Made by a program: the position numbers and the translations under genes. Below the pieces are notes generated by a model. That model did not search any database, was not told the DNA's origin, and worked only from the letters and a program-made list of their open reading frames with translations. A DNA stretch of 64,000 nucleotides from the NCBI GenBank assembly GCA_011800805.1, contig MPNW01000516.1, forward strand, positions 6,954 through 70,953, read 5' to 3'. Shown in pieces: positions 44,769-58,400 of this stretch (within the stretch, counting starts at the first letter, position 1; each line of letters begins with the position of its first letter). The stretch comes from Hirudo medicinalis. Its lineage: Eukaryota > Annelida > Clitellata > Hirudinida > Hirudinidae.

Positions 44769-46400
44769 ATACTTACTGTTGTGCTGACCGATGAATTCGG
44801 TGTTTTCGTTTGTCTTTGGGGGCGTGGTCGTTTTTCGTTTTGTTTTGTTTTGGCTCTTGAGTGTATTGGTCTGGAATAAAGTTTCTTGTGGTTTTTGACA
44901 TTCGAACTTGGCGTTAATTTCAAATTCAAATTTGAGGACAAAACAATTGGCGCAGTCGACAGTAGAAGTAATGGCGGAATTCAAATAAGTTGTTCAAGCG
45001 TTTTCAACTACAGCCACCAAGAAACATTAACGCTCGGAATTATGAGGAAATTGAGTCTCACATGCTCAATACATTCAACCCTGTCCATTTTGTCATCAGA
45101 GAAAGGTTCAAATTTTGGACAGAGTGTAAAGGAGCTCCAGGAGAGACAATTCAAGAGCTGGCCTCAAAAATGAGAAAGGCAGTGGCAACATGCGATTTTA
45201 CAAAAATCTCCAATCTGGTGGAAATAGAATCAACAGCTGCAGGAGTGAAAGATTGTTCAGAAAATTCAGAAAGTACAATCTGGAGAAAACAGAGAGAAGA
45301 GCAATTCAAGCCCGCAGACAAATACACTTAAGTCAGGAAGGACATTCAAAAAGCCAAAATCTGCTGATAATTCAAGAAATGCTAGTCAATCAAGGAGGAG
45401 CAGCGTAAACAACGCCAGAATGGTTACTTTCGAGCAAATTATGAGTGACCATGCCGTACATGATTCTGAACCATTACAAAACCATTACCAATACAAAATC
45501 TTTAATTGAATGATTCCATATTCGGATTTGAACTGAGGGCAGGAGACAATTTTTGCCATGTGAACATTTGGAATTGACTAGGTTCTCCTCTTTTACAAAG
45601 ACCAGAAACTGTTTACAAATCTGCAACTGGAGATGATATTCCATTACAAGGAATATTTACGACGGAAAGTTCGATTATTGGCACATGCTTGTCAAAAAGG
45701 ATTACTTTCAATGTCACATCGATTCAGAATTTGAACTTGATTGGACGATGAGCAATGGTGAGCCTCAATATCGACTTAAATGCATTGTTACAGACCCAGT
45801 CTATACTTTCTATAGGCGTCCCTCCCATTCAACTTGAAAAAAATGCGAGCTATTGCGCGAGGAATTTAACGAGTTATTTAGTCCAGAAGTGGGATGTTAA
45901 AGGATTTTGAACCAGAGATTAGATTCAAACCTGATTCCAGACCCATTTTTTTAAAACCAAGAATAGCCATTCAAGAAGAATCGAACGGGCGCTGGAGGCA
46001 GGAATCAGAAAAGGTATTTTGATGTCAAGTGAATTCAATGATTATGGTACTCCCGTTGTACCAATTCGAAAACGCGGAAAATCGGGTGGCATACGAGTTT
46101 GTGGAGACTATTCCGTTACTATCCACAATTAGAAACACATCGTCAACTGATGCCCACTCCAGACGATTTGATCACAAAAACTGGGCGGAAGCGATTTTTC
46201 AGTAAAATCTTGCGGATGCACACAATCAGATTCGTCTAGCCTCAAAAAGTCAACGGAAATTAGCCCTAAGTTCAACCAAAGGTGTCCTCCTTCAAACTCG
46301 ATTACCCTTTGGTATATCATTGGCTCCAGGTTATTTTCAACAAATTATGGAAAATCTTACAGATCTAAGGGATGTTTTAAATTACATTTACATTTCATTG
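44769..46400 (+). mobile_element. Gypsy fragment: leader/PBS, gag, RT start
   Basis: 44769-44945 looks like an LTR end and leader, with AATTGGCGCAGTCGAC as a primer-site-like sequence. Gag 45000-45330 has NYEEIESHMLNTFNPVHF, VIRERFKFWTECKGAPGETI and ATCDF. Frameshifted pol follows, with ALEAGIRKGILMSSEF, YGTPVVPIRKRGKSGGIRVC and GDYSVTI (45980-46120), then a degraded FS-D segment and LPFGISLAPGYFQQIMENL (46300). It stops before the YxDD box. Confidence 0.8.
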
Positions 46401-46739
46401 CTTAAAAACATTTTTACTTTTTGTTTGCTGCCCAATGTTAATTTCCCATACAATAAAATTGATCCCAATGTTAACATTTACTTTTGAACTTCAAAAGCTT
46501 AGTTTTTTGTTACTTCTAAAGCAATATTTATAAATTGTTTTCAAACAACAACAAAATAAAAGCTCTTGTCCCATAGAGGGTTAATTCATTAGAAGAACTT
46601 TGCTCATAGACCTTACTAGACTCTTTTGTGGGAGAATAGTCAAATATCTTGTCTTATGAAGAAAATAATCATTCTTGTGGCAAAAAAATATATACATATG
46701 ATGTATGGTGATAAACATGGTGGCTATCCTATTGTAGTG

Positions 46740-47110
46740 AAATATGCCATGTATGAAAACAATTCAGGGCATTAGTTTGTCTTGCAAAGTCTGAATTTGC
46801 CCCTGAAATCCATGTCTCCAATTCAGAAAATGATTCCTGTTCTTCCTCCAAAAGGTACAGGGAAAAAGAGAAATAGGAAAGAACTTTCAGAAATTCTGAC
46901 CTCAAGTCCACATAAGAAGGCATTAAAAGAAAATCAAACCATTGACTGCATCAAACAAATACAATAAAGGACAAAAAAATAAAAAGCCTAAAAATAAAGC
47001 TACAAAATCATCATTCTTAAATGCAATTTTCATGTGTGGAGAATGTAGTATCGATATTGCTGTTGATCTTGCAAAAGATGGGCTCATGAAGAGTATGTAG
47101 GAACTTGGAT
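46740..47110 (+). mobile_element. pogo/Tigger-type C-terminus with PHD-like Cys cluster
   Basis: Reads VLPPKGTGKKRNRKELSEIL, TSSPHKKALKE, then a CGEC...CKRWAHEEYVG block across frames. This tail (basic NLS, SxILTxTP, PHD-like WxxCxxCxxWAHExC) is common at the C-terminus of Tigger-derived proteins. It may be the end of the element begun at 44160, split by the Gypsy insertion. Confidence 0.6.
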
Positions 47111-47116
47111 GTACTC

Positions 47117-47192
47117 CATTTATTTAGCACCATATAAATAGTGCACAGGGGTGCTTGTGGCAGGCAGGCTGGGTTTCGAACACGACACATGG
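47117..47192 (-). mobile_element. tRNA-derived SINE fragment
   Basis: GGGTTTCGAACACGAC (B box on minus) with the AGGGGTGCTTGTGGCAGGC body. Confidence 0.6.
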
Positions 47193-47199
47193 ATAATTT

Positions 47200-48435
47200 T
47201 ATTTGTGAACTTTGCCAATAAATTGTGTAAAAAGATGCACATTTTCAGTCAATTTAAATAAAATTATTTTTTCCTTTTTATATTTGTTATTTTCTTCTAA
47301 TGTAATGAATAATTTGATTTTTAAATTCACATTAAAAATAAAATTTGAAATGTTTTAAATATTTTAATTATTATTATAAATATATGTAGACATAGTATTT
47401 TAGACCAATCTTCAGTGAGTATTTTGCCAATTAAATAACCAAATTCAAACAATTTATAACTAGTCCATATTAAGAACCTTGGTGGTCCATATTTGGATCA
47501 AAAACATTACAGCAATATGGACCATTTGATTTTTTGTTAATTTGTAAAAATGTTTAAAAAAATCTAACACTAAATGCTTCATGTAATATATTCAAGATGA
47601 AAAATGTTTTTCAATACAAAAGCTATTACATATTTAATCAAAAGTATGCAAAATATGAATGTAAAAAAAAAAGTGGTCCATAATTATCTAACTATCCGGC
47701 AACTATCTTAACCATACACCGAATTTGAGGGTTAATCTTTAAAAGATGATTTTACATAATTTACCTAAAAATCATTCAACATATTGTTCAAAGGAAAACT
47801 TTTGCAATACCCAATGTCTAAAATAAATAGTAAAACAATAATAAATAATCACAATAATCATGAAAATTACTTTAACAAATAAATTGTTACAGCTCCAGAT
47901 GCCAATTTGAAAACGAATATAGAAGACAAAAATAGATCATTTATAATGTTATACATTCAGAGTGGGTCTGCACCAAAACAAACATTTTTATTAATAACCA
48001 AAACAAATGCTACTTTTTAAATAAAAACTTAAAATTCTGTTAGAGAAAACACTAACTACAACCTCAACTGAAGTCAGCAACATGGTTATGTTGACAAAAG
48101 TTTGGTTTTAAAAAAATGCATCACTATTTTTTACTATTTTGGCATTTACACCCACACATTCCTTTTCAAACTCCAAAACACAAACATATTTTTGATATAG
48201 AAATCCCACCTTAGCCCGAGATTACCTTTGCACTTGGATCCAAGGACATCCTGAATTAATTAAATTAAGAATTCAATTTATGTAAATATAATATATAAAT
48301 TATAACCACATTATCATGAGAGAGCGTCTATTTTCTTCTCAGACCATTCATTCAAGATAGACATAGTAAAAAGGTAGATACGAAACAAGTGTTATGCTGT
48401 ATCCTTACCAGTAAATGAAAAAGTAAATGAAAAAG
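47200..48435. other. AT-rich, no gene recognised
   Basis: No ORF or repeat of note. It lies between the KY1 exons and the KY2 3' end. Confidence 0.5.
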
Positions 48436-48440
48436 TGTGA

Positions 48441-48580
48441 TCTGGCATGCAGGTTTGCTGAATGGGTTTCCTTCCTGCATTTGGTCATATCTGCAACAGT
48501 TGTAATGTGTCATGTCCACAACCCAGCCTGCACCGCAAGGGAGCGCCCTCTGGTAGGGGCGCTGTACAAATGGTAGAACT
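48441..48580 (+). mobile_element. tRNA-derived SINE
   Basis: GCATGCAGGTTTGCTGAATGGG head, CATGTCCACAACCCAGCCTG (B box decayed), then the GAGCGCCCTCTGG.AGGGGCGC body. Confidence 0.6.
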
Positions 48581-49049
48581 ATTAAAAAATGCCTTCAAAT
48601 CCTATTTGGATAAACAAAGCACTCAAAAGATCAGCTAAATACAAAAAAAAGTGACATCTCTCATAAAAGATAGTTTTGAAAAATGTGGGTTGCTAGATAG
48701 ATTATTTAAACAAGAAAGAGAAAATAGTCATTTAAATCCATGGTATGCAGTTCACATTTAAAAGTATAAAAATAGTAAGATATACTTTTGATGAAATCAT
48801 GACGATGAAAGAAAAGCTGCATAGAAAGAATTTGATTTTTTTCAAATAATTTGCTCATTGTGTTAACTATTTTGGCACTACTGAAAATCAGTGAGAGGAT
48901 AACAACATCCAAGCAGGTGAAACCTCAGAAAAGGAGCAAGAATGCAAAGCCTGATGGCGAGAAGCATTGCACTAAATTAACTAATAAACTAATTTTAGTG
49001 CACTATTGCACTAAAAAAAAAGCATAACAAGTGAGTTATGCATCTCCCT

Positions 49050-49259
49050 TCAGAATGGAATTAAACAGTAACATTTACAAAAAAAAAGCCTTGCATCAAC
49101 AAGGCCTGTGTTTATATAAATATGTGCCTGCAAATGACATATTGTTGTTTCCTTAAAATGTTTGCCAAAATTTTCAGTAAAACTGTCCCAGAGAAGACTA
49201 TGAAGAAGATGATTAAAAAACTTCTTTATTCCATAAAATTTTCTTATTAACTCATAAGG
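49050..49259 (-). other. Possible further KY2 exon or 3' region
   Basis: After an acceptor-like CCATGCAG, an open frame reads PYELIRKFYGIKKFFNHLL and continues about 70 codons to a stop. It has no similarity to the KY1 C-terminus. It could be spliced from the donor at 49469. Confidence 0.25.
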
Positions 49260-49322
49260 CTGCATGGATATCTTTCAAATCATGTCTATAATCACAGCAC
49301 AATCATAAATAAAAAGATACAT

Positions 49323-49328
49323 TTTATT
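49323..49328 (-). terminator. Possible KY2 poly(A) signal
   Basis: AATAAA on the minus strand, 113 nt after the in-frame TAA that ends the last recognised KY2 exon. Confidence 0.4.
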
Positions 49329-49440
49329 AATCTGCTTTTTCAAGTGCAATGATGTTCAATGATGTGCTCAACTATCAAATCAATTTATCTGAGCCACCCT
49401 CAGCTGCATTTAGTTCTGGCAATGGTTCTACAAATGAATT

Positions 49441-52400
49441 TTAAAATATCATAAAGTTAAAATTTACCTCACTGATAGATTGTAATCCATTTTCAATTGA
49501 TGTTGAACAGTTTTTGTCCAAAAATTCATCAAAGCAGATGAGAATTTGACCAATAAAATTAAATGTCTTTGGTTGACTGGCATCAGTTGCATATATTTCA
49601 ATCCCATAAGCATCAAGTCTTTTTGCATCGAAAAATATGTTAAATTTTGTATCTTCTTCAAAATATGCTATTGAAGATAGTTTAGATAGACTTGATGGAC
49701 AAACTCTTATAAAAATTATTTCATTCAATTTTTTCATTGAGAAACTCATTTTTCTTTCATTGCTAAATACAAAAGCTGAAACCATAGAAGGATAAATATA
49801 AGATAAATAAGGGTTGGAAACTCCCCAGCAAGCATCTGTAGAATAAGGAAATGGAGTAACAAGAGAATGAGCATCAGTCACTATAAGGAAGTCAGCCACC
49901 TCTTTATATATCAAAAACTTGTTAGCAAATGAGTAATCTGTTGTGCTTGCAAAAACCTTAAGAACATATATTCCCTTTTCTGGTGCTCGAAAATAATAGG
50001 TTACAGAGCTACTGTTCAGTTCTTCAAAAATGAAATGCTTAAATCCATGAGATTCAGATTTGACACATCCAGTTTTAAATATTTTACATTTGAAAAAAAT
50101 ATTTGCATTATGCTGCAATGTCAAAACTGTAAGACCATTCTCCGAAACACAAGGTGTAGAATAATCATTTAACTTTAACTTAAATCTGAAGAAATCTGGT
50201 TTTAAGGCTGGAATTTCGATGAAAAATTCAAACGAAATTGGTTCTGGCAACAACTGCCATGCTGGTAATTCAGGAAAATGACTGAATATCATATTTCTTG
50301 GGTCCACAAGAAAGTAAAAATCATCCATTTCAGGTTTTCCATCTTCTGAAACTGATTTACTCCAATAACAGTCAAGAAGGAACCATTTACATTTAATTTC
50401 AACTGCATTCCAAGAATGATTGGCTGGCTGCCAGCTCAAATTGGATTTAAGAAAATTATGTCCTTTAGCCCATCCCTTTATGCAAACAGCATTAATACCA
50501 ATGTGGCTGGGGAAAAAAATATCCAGAATATCTTGTTATAAACATAATATTATCACATTAACACATATTAACTAGTAACTTATACATTCAATTAAACTAT
50601 GCAAATTATTACATCACATAAAGTAATTAATTCCTCTTCACTGTGACTTGTCAACAATAAATATTTGTATGCAACTGTCCATATCTTGTTCATACCATAC
50701 CTAATTCAATCCATAGTTAATTAAAAGAGAGATAACTACAATACAATTTTAGCATCATAGCAGCTTGGAAAGCAACGAACATAACAGCAATAACAATCCG
50801 ATGGCACATTGTGCACCAGTTAAAGATTGTCAATAATGCTGCTGAGCATGACACAGAACTTCAATTTATCACAAACCAAGAACAAAAAGAGTGCCTGCTT
50901 TAGGTTAATGAAAGTCACCATATGAAATTCAACAAGTGCTTAAAACGTCAATCAATGTTGAAAACACTGCAGTGACTGAAATAAGACACGAATGAATTGT
51001 GCACACATATGCTGCCATGCTTAAACATTCTTGAGCACATTCAAAAATTATGAGATGATCAAAAAGAGGTCTCTCAGTCTTAAGGAGAGAGGTGAAGGAG
51101 CGGGCAGCCGACATTCATCGCGCCGAGATGCTCGGGGAAAAGAAGTATCAGAAACGCCGAGTAAGAACCAGTTTCTTCAAGGATCCATAAAAGTATGGAA
51201 GGTCATTGATTGATCCACCAAAGTCAGGGATTCTCAGCATTTCAAGTTGGAGGGGCATCTCGTCCAGACATATAGTGATGCTCTGCATGGCATGCCACTG
51301 CAGGAAAGGATGGACATTCTGGCTGTCCCTCTCCTTCAACATAACGGCTCCATTTTTGCCATTGTTTTCGTATTCACAAAATTTGGTGGAATAATAATTG
51401 GTGATTGCTGCTTCTTTAATTCTTTTGAACTTGTTTCTATAGGAAATAAACTTTGATTTATTATCAGCTGAGGGATTGGCAAGGAATGTTCTATAGAGAG
51501 TATTCTTTTTCTTGCAAGAATTGAGAAGGCCAGGAGTCATCCAAGGTTTCTTGTATGGACAAGAGGTTTTCCATTTATTAGTGACAGGGTTACATAGCTA
51601 CCATAGCTACTGTAATATTTATTGATGAATGACGAATAATTGTGACATCACCTTTGTTGCAATAACACATAATAATTTTTGAATATGATGAACAAAAATG
51701 CTCAATTTGTCAACTGTCATTATCAGTTATCTTTACCATTTAGAATGAAGAATTGTCAAATAAAAGGTTTCAAGCAGAAACAAGACTTAAAGGACTCAAG
51801 ATGAAACTGAGTAAAGATCGGATTGAAACAGGAGTATTTAAACTTCAGATATGACTTAGTACAACAAAAGGGATATGTCCAGAATGCACCTACAGCAACT
51901 GTTGAAGAAGCGAAGGAATTAGACATACCTTAGTAGATATTGTGCAATGCATAATTTTGGCCCAGGCTTAAGAATCACACAATTTATACAGTTATCTTTG
52001 AAATTACAGCTGAGTTTTTATTATAAATATCGTTTATAAAAATTTATATCATTAACAAGATCATAATTAATGAACTTATGATAAAATTTTAATATCAGTG
52101 GGATTACATCCAGTAAGTAGTAAGTAAGTTTATTTATATAGCGCCATAAGCATGAGCGTCAGGGGCGCTTATACCATTGATATAGCGCCGTCTCCCAGGG
52201 GCGCTTTATGGAGGTGCAAGCTGGGTTTCGAACACGATACGTAACGACTGTTGCTTTTACCGTCGTTCGCAGGAACGCTACCCTCTGAGCCAACTTGCAC
52301 CCCATCCATGCCGTTAATGTTGATTTTGAGGTTTACACTACATAGTGCAGGGTCTCTTCATGTTCAGGAAATAATTTTTATTACAGGGTTCACAAAAGCT

Positions 52401-55400
52401 GATTATTATAATAAGGCTCTATATAAATGGCTTCATGTCCATAACTTGCTTATGTAATGAAAGTACTGACAGTTTACATTATGGATGGGTTCTGGAAAAA
52501 GACTTAATGATATTGAAAAAGGACAAATAAAGGCCTTGAATTTGTCAATTTTAGAGATTTCCAGGAGGATTAATAGCTCTAGAAAGGTTATAAGCCCTCA
52601 TTTAAATGATCCTGAAAGATAAGCAACATAAATTTTTCTGGGAAGACCTTAAAAACTTTCTGAACATCAAATATAAGTTGTCCTCTATTGTCTAGCTAAA
52701 CAAGAGACTTAAAAAAATAAAAAATTTGGAAGTAAATTGATCAACCATACTCAAATGCCTCCAGAGGAGCAGTTTTCTGAAGTTTGTTAGGCATCAGCAC
52801 AAACCATTTCTAATGGAAACTCACAAGAAGATCCATATAAACTGGTCAAAAGAGATTGTGGATTTGGAGATGAAATGGGACTGTTATTTTTTATAATGAA
52901 AAAAATTAGAATTTGGATGGCTTTAAATATTACTGGCATGATGTCAAATGACCCCAAAAAACATTTTTTAAAGGAATTTTGGAGGTAGCTCAGTGATGGT
53001 CTGGGCTCCCATTACCTTCTATGGTTCACCCAAACTTGCCTTCTTAGAGGGGAAGCAGAACTCATCAAAATATATTGAAACACTGGACCAGTATCTGTTT
53101 CAGCTGTGTGACAAATTTAGAGATGATACAATCATTTTTCAGCATTATAATGGCCCTGCTCTATGTTGAGAATATTTAATTTTATAACAATGTTACTTTA
53201 GTTCAATGATTTTTTAGCGAGTTTGAGTTTAACAAACAGTGTTCTTGGCTTTTAGTTAATTTGCACTCAGTTTCTTTTGTAATCGGGTTCTGGTGGGGGA
53301 TTATTGCAATTTGACAAAAGAAAACTCCAAAAACTTTTAATAGGTTTTGGGCCCAGGTGGCTTTTGTTAATATGTGTAATGGAGTTAAGTAAATTGCATA
53401 TTAACCCTTTAAACAGTCTACATGACTGGCCGATCTGGAGTCAAAAGATTCATGACTTTCTTGATTATCATAAAGGAGCGTTAGAAGTTATTGATGGAAA
53501 GTTAATAAAGCCAGTTAGCTGAGTTCTTCAAATTAAGAAAGACAGTTCAAAGAGAAGTCTGATCTGTTTCATAAAGCTAACAGCTATGCCAAGTTATTGA
53601 TTACAAATGACTGAGTAAACATCAAGGAATCAAGGATAAAGAAATGTCAAAAGAAGTCTGGGAAGAACTCAAAAGAAACTTTGAAGCCTTGTCAAAGGAT
53701 CAATTGCTTAGAGTTTGTGCCAATTTTTTCAGTTTCACATGGGTTTTCAGTGATAATGTTTCCAGTCATGTCGCAAGGCTCAGAACACTGTGGAATGAAC
53801 TCAATCAAGGACTTCAAAGAAAAGGTGAAGCCAGGATGCAAGAGATGATACTGATCTATAAGATTCTGCACATTTTGCTTAGTGAATATCAGTCATTCAA
53901 ATCAAGTTAGATGTTGCTTTCTGATGACAAGCAGTCTATTGGTGAATTTGTTGTTCAGTTGTGCTCCTTTAAACGAGATATCGAGTCAAGAAATTGGGGC
54001 AGTTCAAATGAAAACACAGAAGCTTTAGTTCTGAAGTTAGCAAAATCAGAGCATCAATCTCAAAAGTCAAACCACAGAAGCATGTCAAAAGGCAAATGCC
54101 ATTATTGTCATAAATCTTGCCACTGGGTAAAGAATTGCTCAGAGTGGATAGCAGATGGTAAACCAAAGAATTCAGTGAATGTCAAAAGCAGTCAGAACAA
54201 AAGTACAAATAATAGTCTTAAATAAATGTCTTGACTATGCAGGCAGAAAGCATAAAAGCTGAAACAAGTTCTGAAGAATGGATCAATGGATCAACAAAGC
54301 ATGTCATAAATCAGTGACATATTTTTGAGTTTTGAGAAGTTCAACACACCTCATATGGTGTTAGTTGCAAGTGGAGATTCAATTCCAGCCTTAAGAAAAG
54401 ATACTGTTGAATTCTGAATTAAGTTGGTAAGGAAATCCAGACGCTGGTCTTAACAGATGTATGTCTTAATGTATGGTAAGTTCCTAAAATCAGCAGAAAC
54501 CTGTTCTTTGTGCTAGTTGCTCAAGATATGAATCCACAAAAAGCCAAGTTCATGTCATCATCTACAGAATGATAATAACAATTGATGGAAAACCAGCAGT
54601 ACACTGTACAAGGTGCACTTAGAAACAGTCAGCTCAAACGTACATTTTCAGGTCAATGCTATAGCAGATGACAAATTCATTCTTCAGCTGTATCATTAGG
54701 TTTGCCAACTCTCCCGATTTTACCCGGAGTTCCCCGGACATGTTACCAGGAGATGCAGATCTCCTGTCTTTATGTTTTTCCATATTTTACAAACTTTGTT
54801 TAAGAAAATATTAGCAGTTTTTGAAGTTTTAACTTTTCTTTTATATATTTTGATAAAAGAAAAGACACCCTTGTAACATTGTATTTGAAATTTTAAAAAT
54901 TTTGACATATGTGCACATTATCAAATAATAATTTAGATTTTAGTTTTAATTTATGTAAATAAAAACAACAATTTATTAAAATTCACATCATCACTTTGAA
55001 GAAAAGCAGCAAACAGAAAACTGAAAGTGGATGTGATTCTGACTTTGAGAATGAGATTGATATAGAATTAAATCTTAGCAAGGACAAAGACAATGAAAAG
55101 GCAAGGCTAAATGTTTGAAGGTCAATGTGGATTATGTCAAGCAACATTTTCTGGCATTTGATGGCATTCCACCACAGCAAAACATAAAGTATCCATATGT
55201 TTGCAAAGACATAACTCTATTATTTCAAGTTTTTTAAAAAACCAAACTCCAAAGAAGATGACTTGATAATTGCTGCTGAACTTACATCTGTTTACCACAA
55301 TGTCAAACATCACCAGTTACAATAGTTTAGATTGTGGCATCAAATTATCTGCAATATTGTTTAGTGATTCCATTATTGCCAAGAAAATGCCCTGTGGTCG

Positions 55401-58400
55401 CACTGAAAGTTCTAGTTTAGTGGAGAAAGGTCTAGCACCCGCTGCTCAAGAACAGCTTTTAACCGAATTACAAACAGCTAAATATTTTTCAATTGCAACT
55501 GATTCTTCAAACAAAGGACATTAAAAGTGTTTCCTGTTGTTGTTCAATATTATAGCAAAGCAAGTGGTATTAAAAAAGGTCTTCTAGATTTCTATGAAGA
55601 TCCCTTAGAGTTAAGTGATGCAGTAGCAGGAAGACTTTTATCTGTATTATTACAAGAAAATAAGTTGGACCTTGAACATGTGTCTGCTTTCTCAGCAGAT
55701 AATGCTACTGTCAATTTTGGGAAGAATGTTTCAGTGTATCAAAAATTAAGAGCTACATGCTGGAATTGTAAAAGCTAATTGCAAATGCCATATTTTGCAT
55801 AACTGCATAAAATATGCATCATTGCAGCTTTGACTTTGATATTGAAGCAGTTGTTTTAAAAACATATGCTCAGTTTTTAGCATATGCTAAAAGAGTTGCA
55901 AAACTATTTTTGAATTTGTAGAAATCTAATACAATGACGTGCTAAGGCATGTACCTACCAGGTGGCTATCTTTGCTACTGTTGAAAGACTACTTCAAAAT
56001 TGGCTCGCTTTAAGGTCATACTTTGTTTCTGAAGGAGAAGAAGAATGCCATAAATTACTTTGGGAGACTTGAGCCAGAAGAAAATGAATCCTTACTGTTT
56101 TGCCATTGCTTGTTTATTCAAAATTTAATGCAATTGTTTTATAACACAGTTTTGGTTCATGAGAGTGATTATGTTACTAGCACTGAATTACATGATATAA
56201 TGACTGATCTGAGAAAAAAAGTTCAAGATAGAAAAGATGACAAATTTTATGGAAAATGTACATCTAACAAACTGAAAAAATTAAATCATGCAGATCAAGA
56301 GAAATTTCAGACTGAAGTCAATAAATTCTTTGAACAGTGTACTGGTTATTTAGATAAATGGTATGATTTCACCAATTCTGAATTTAAAGATATGTCACTG
56401 TTGTCTCTCGAACTGCCTGTTACTTGGGAAGAATTTGAAAAAGTTGTTGCAAAATTTAATTTGAATTTAGATCCAGATAAGCTTTATGATGATTTCTGTA
56501 TCCTTCGTCAAACACAAGAACATCTCAAATCTGTCAGTGATAGGGTTGATATGAGATGGATTGAATATTTTCATAAAGGAACAGAAGCTGTGGAAAAGAA
56601 ATGTTGAAAATAATTTCTTTTGTTTTGTCAATTTCGATTTCAAATGCAACTTGTGAGTGAACTTCTAGCAGTATGGGTCAAATGTGAAAAAAAAAGGAAA
56701 GGAATTGGCTAAGAACTGAATTCGTAAAATTAATAGTAATTTTTTGTTTTTCTGCAAATTTTGAATTTCATGAACATTTGCTTAAATCACCAAAGCTATT
56801 GGAGTCAGCCTGTTGACAAGAAAAATACAACTTTAGCATAAAACATCAATAGTTAATTGATTATTGATTAATTAAAACTGATTTCCTTTTCTATATATAT
56901 AATTTTATTTTGGTAATATAATTATGTTTGTTTTGTTTAAAGCTTAATGGTTTTACTGTTTCAGTCATATAGTTGAAACTTAAAAGCAACAACACGGTCA
57001 AACTCAAAGTAACCAAGTCTGAATATTAATAGTTTGAATGGGATGTATTTTTTGGCTTAAATTGTACAGCTCCAATGTTCATAAATTCACAGTTAGCAAT
57101 CTTAAACAAATGTAACCAAGCCAATTTTAGTAATTTTTATTTTTTGAATATCACATTAGTAACGAACCCACCCTAGGATTCTATAGCATGTTTGGAATTT
57201 TTATTATCTCCCAGGTTTGAGGTTGTGTGAGTTGGCAACCCTAAGTATCATGAAAGATTTGGCCTTCAAGATAGATACCACATTCACAAAGTCATGAAAA
57301 GGGACCTGGATATTGATTCCAAACTAGAGAAAAATCCTTTGTGAGAGGAATGCATATAAGGCAAAGCACATAGATTAAAATTTGAAACAAGAGAGAGCAG
57401 TTAAACCTGGTGAACTGTTGTCAAATGTTTGTGGACCTTTTGATGAATCTTTTAGGAAGCATAGATATTTTGTTTTCAAAGATCATTATAGCAAAATAAG
57501 GTACATGGCTTTTTTGAAGAATAAATCTGATGTTATTGAAGCATTAAAAAATTTGCTAGCTAAAGTAAAGACAGAGGGGTCATGCGATCAGAGCTGCTTA
57601 GTGATAATGGTGGCAAATTTGACAATGAAGAAGTCAGAAGGATTCTTCAAGTTAATGGAATGATACAGAGACTCACAGCACCATATATACCACTGCAGAA
57701 TGGAGTTGTTGAAAGAGACAACAGGACCATAGTTGAAATGCCCAAAATATGAAATACTCAAATCCAGATGTTGAATATCCAGCTGCTATGTAGGCAGAAC
57801 TATGTCAAACAGCAGTTTATATTTTAAACAGAACTGGAAAGTTGTCTGAAGAAGACACCATGGGAAATATGGACTGCTAAGAAACCAAGAATAAAGCATC
57901 TTCGTGTGATTGGATCATTCTGCTATGTTCACATTCCTGATGGAAAACATTGTAAAATGGACAAGAAAGCAGCTAAAGGTTATCTTGTTGGTTGTGATGG
58001 TGATGAACACTATTGAATTTTCATCAAGGAAAGGGAAAAAGTCATCCTTTCCAAAGATGTCGTTTTCAGGAGAAATTGACAGACTATGAGAAGTGCTTTG
58101 ATCTACCTATATCACTCGATCAATTAACAGAAGAAGAAAATCTGGATGATAGTGGGATTGAAAATGCAGAGGAAGACCAATCAACAAGCCATAATCTCTG
58201 AGATAGATTATTGCTAAGACAACCCAAAAGTTTTGATGACTAAGTGACAATAGACAATGCAGAAATGGATGGGCCTTATGAAGAATCATTAGTAAAAAAA
58301 ACAAACACCAAAGAAAAGAGACATTATGATATAATATAATTCCCATCTAGGGGATAACCTGTTACAAAGTTATTATATTAATACGACAAGTAGATAAGAA

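Larger units (their letters stand above)
53304..58330 (+). mobile_element. Second Copia family, gag-pol, split by a hAT
   Basis: Gag pieces LNSLHDWPIWSQKIHDFL (53420), MSKEVWEELKRNFEALSKDQ (53644), and the knuckle CHYCHKSCHWVKNC (54098-54139). The pre-integrase domain begins QLYH (54686-54696) and resumes after the hAT as YHERFGLQD (57246 on). Integrase retains GPFDESFRKHRYFVFKDHYSK (Asp), SDNGGKF (Asp) and QNGVVERDNRTIVE (Glu), then KHLRVIGSFCYVHIP and KGYLVGCDGDEHY. The catalytic triad is present, but frameshifts and stops separate the parts. No LTRs recognised. Confidence 0.85.

Noticed and set aside
52213..52301. tRNA gene
   Set aside because: Acceptor-like stem and A/B boxes are present, but there is no proper anticodon arm, and the unit continues into a repeated body. 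It is a SINE head.
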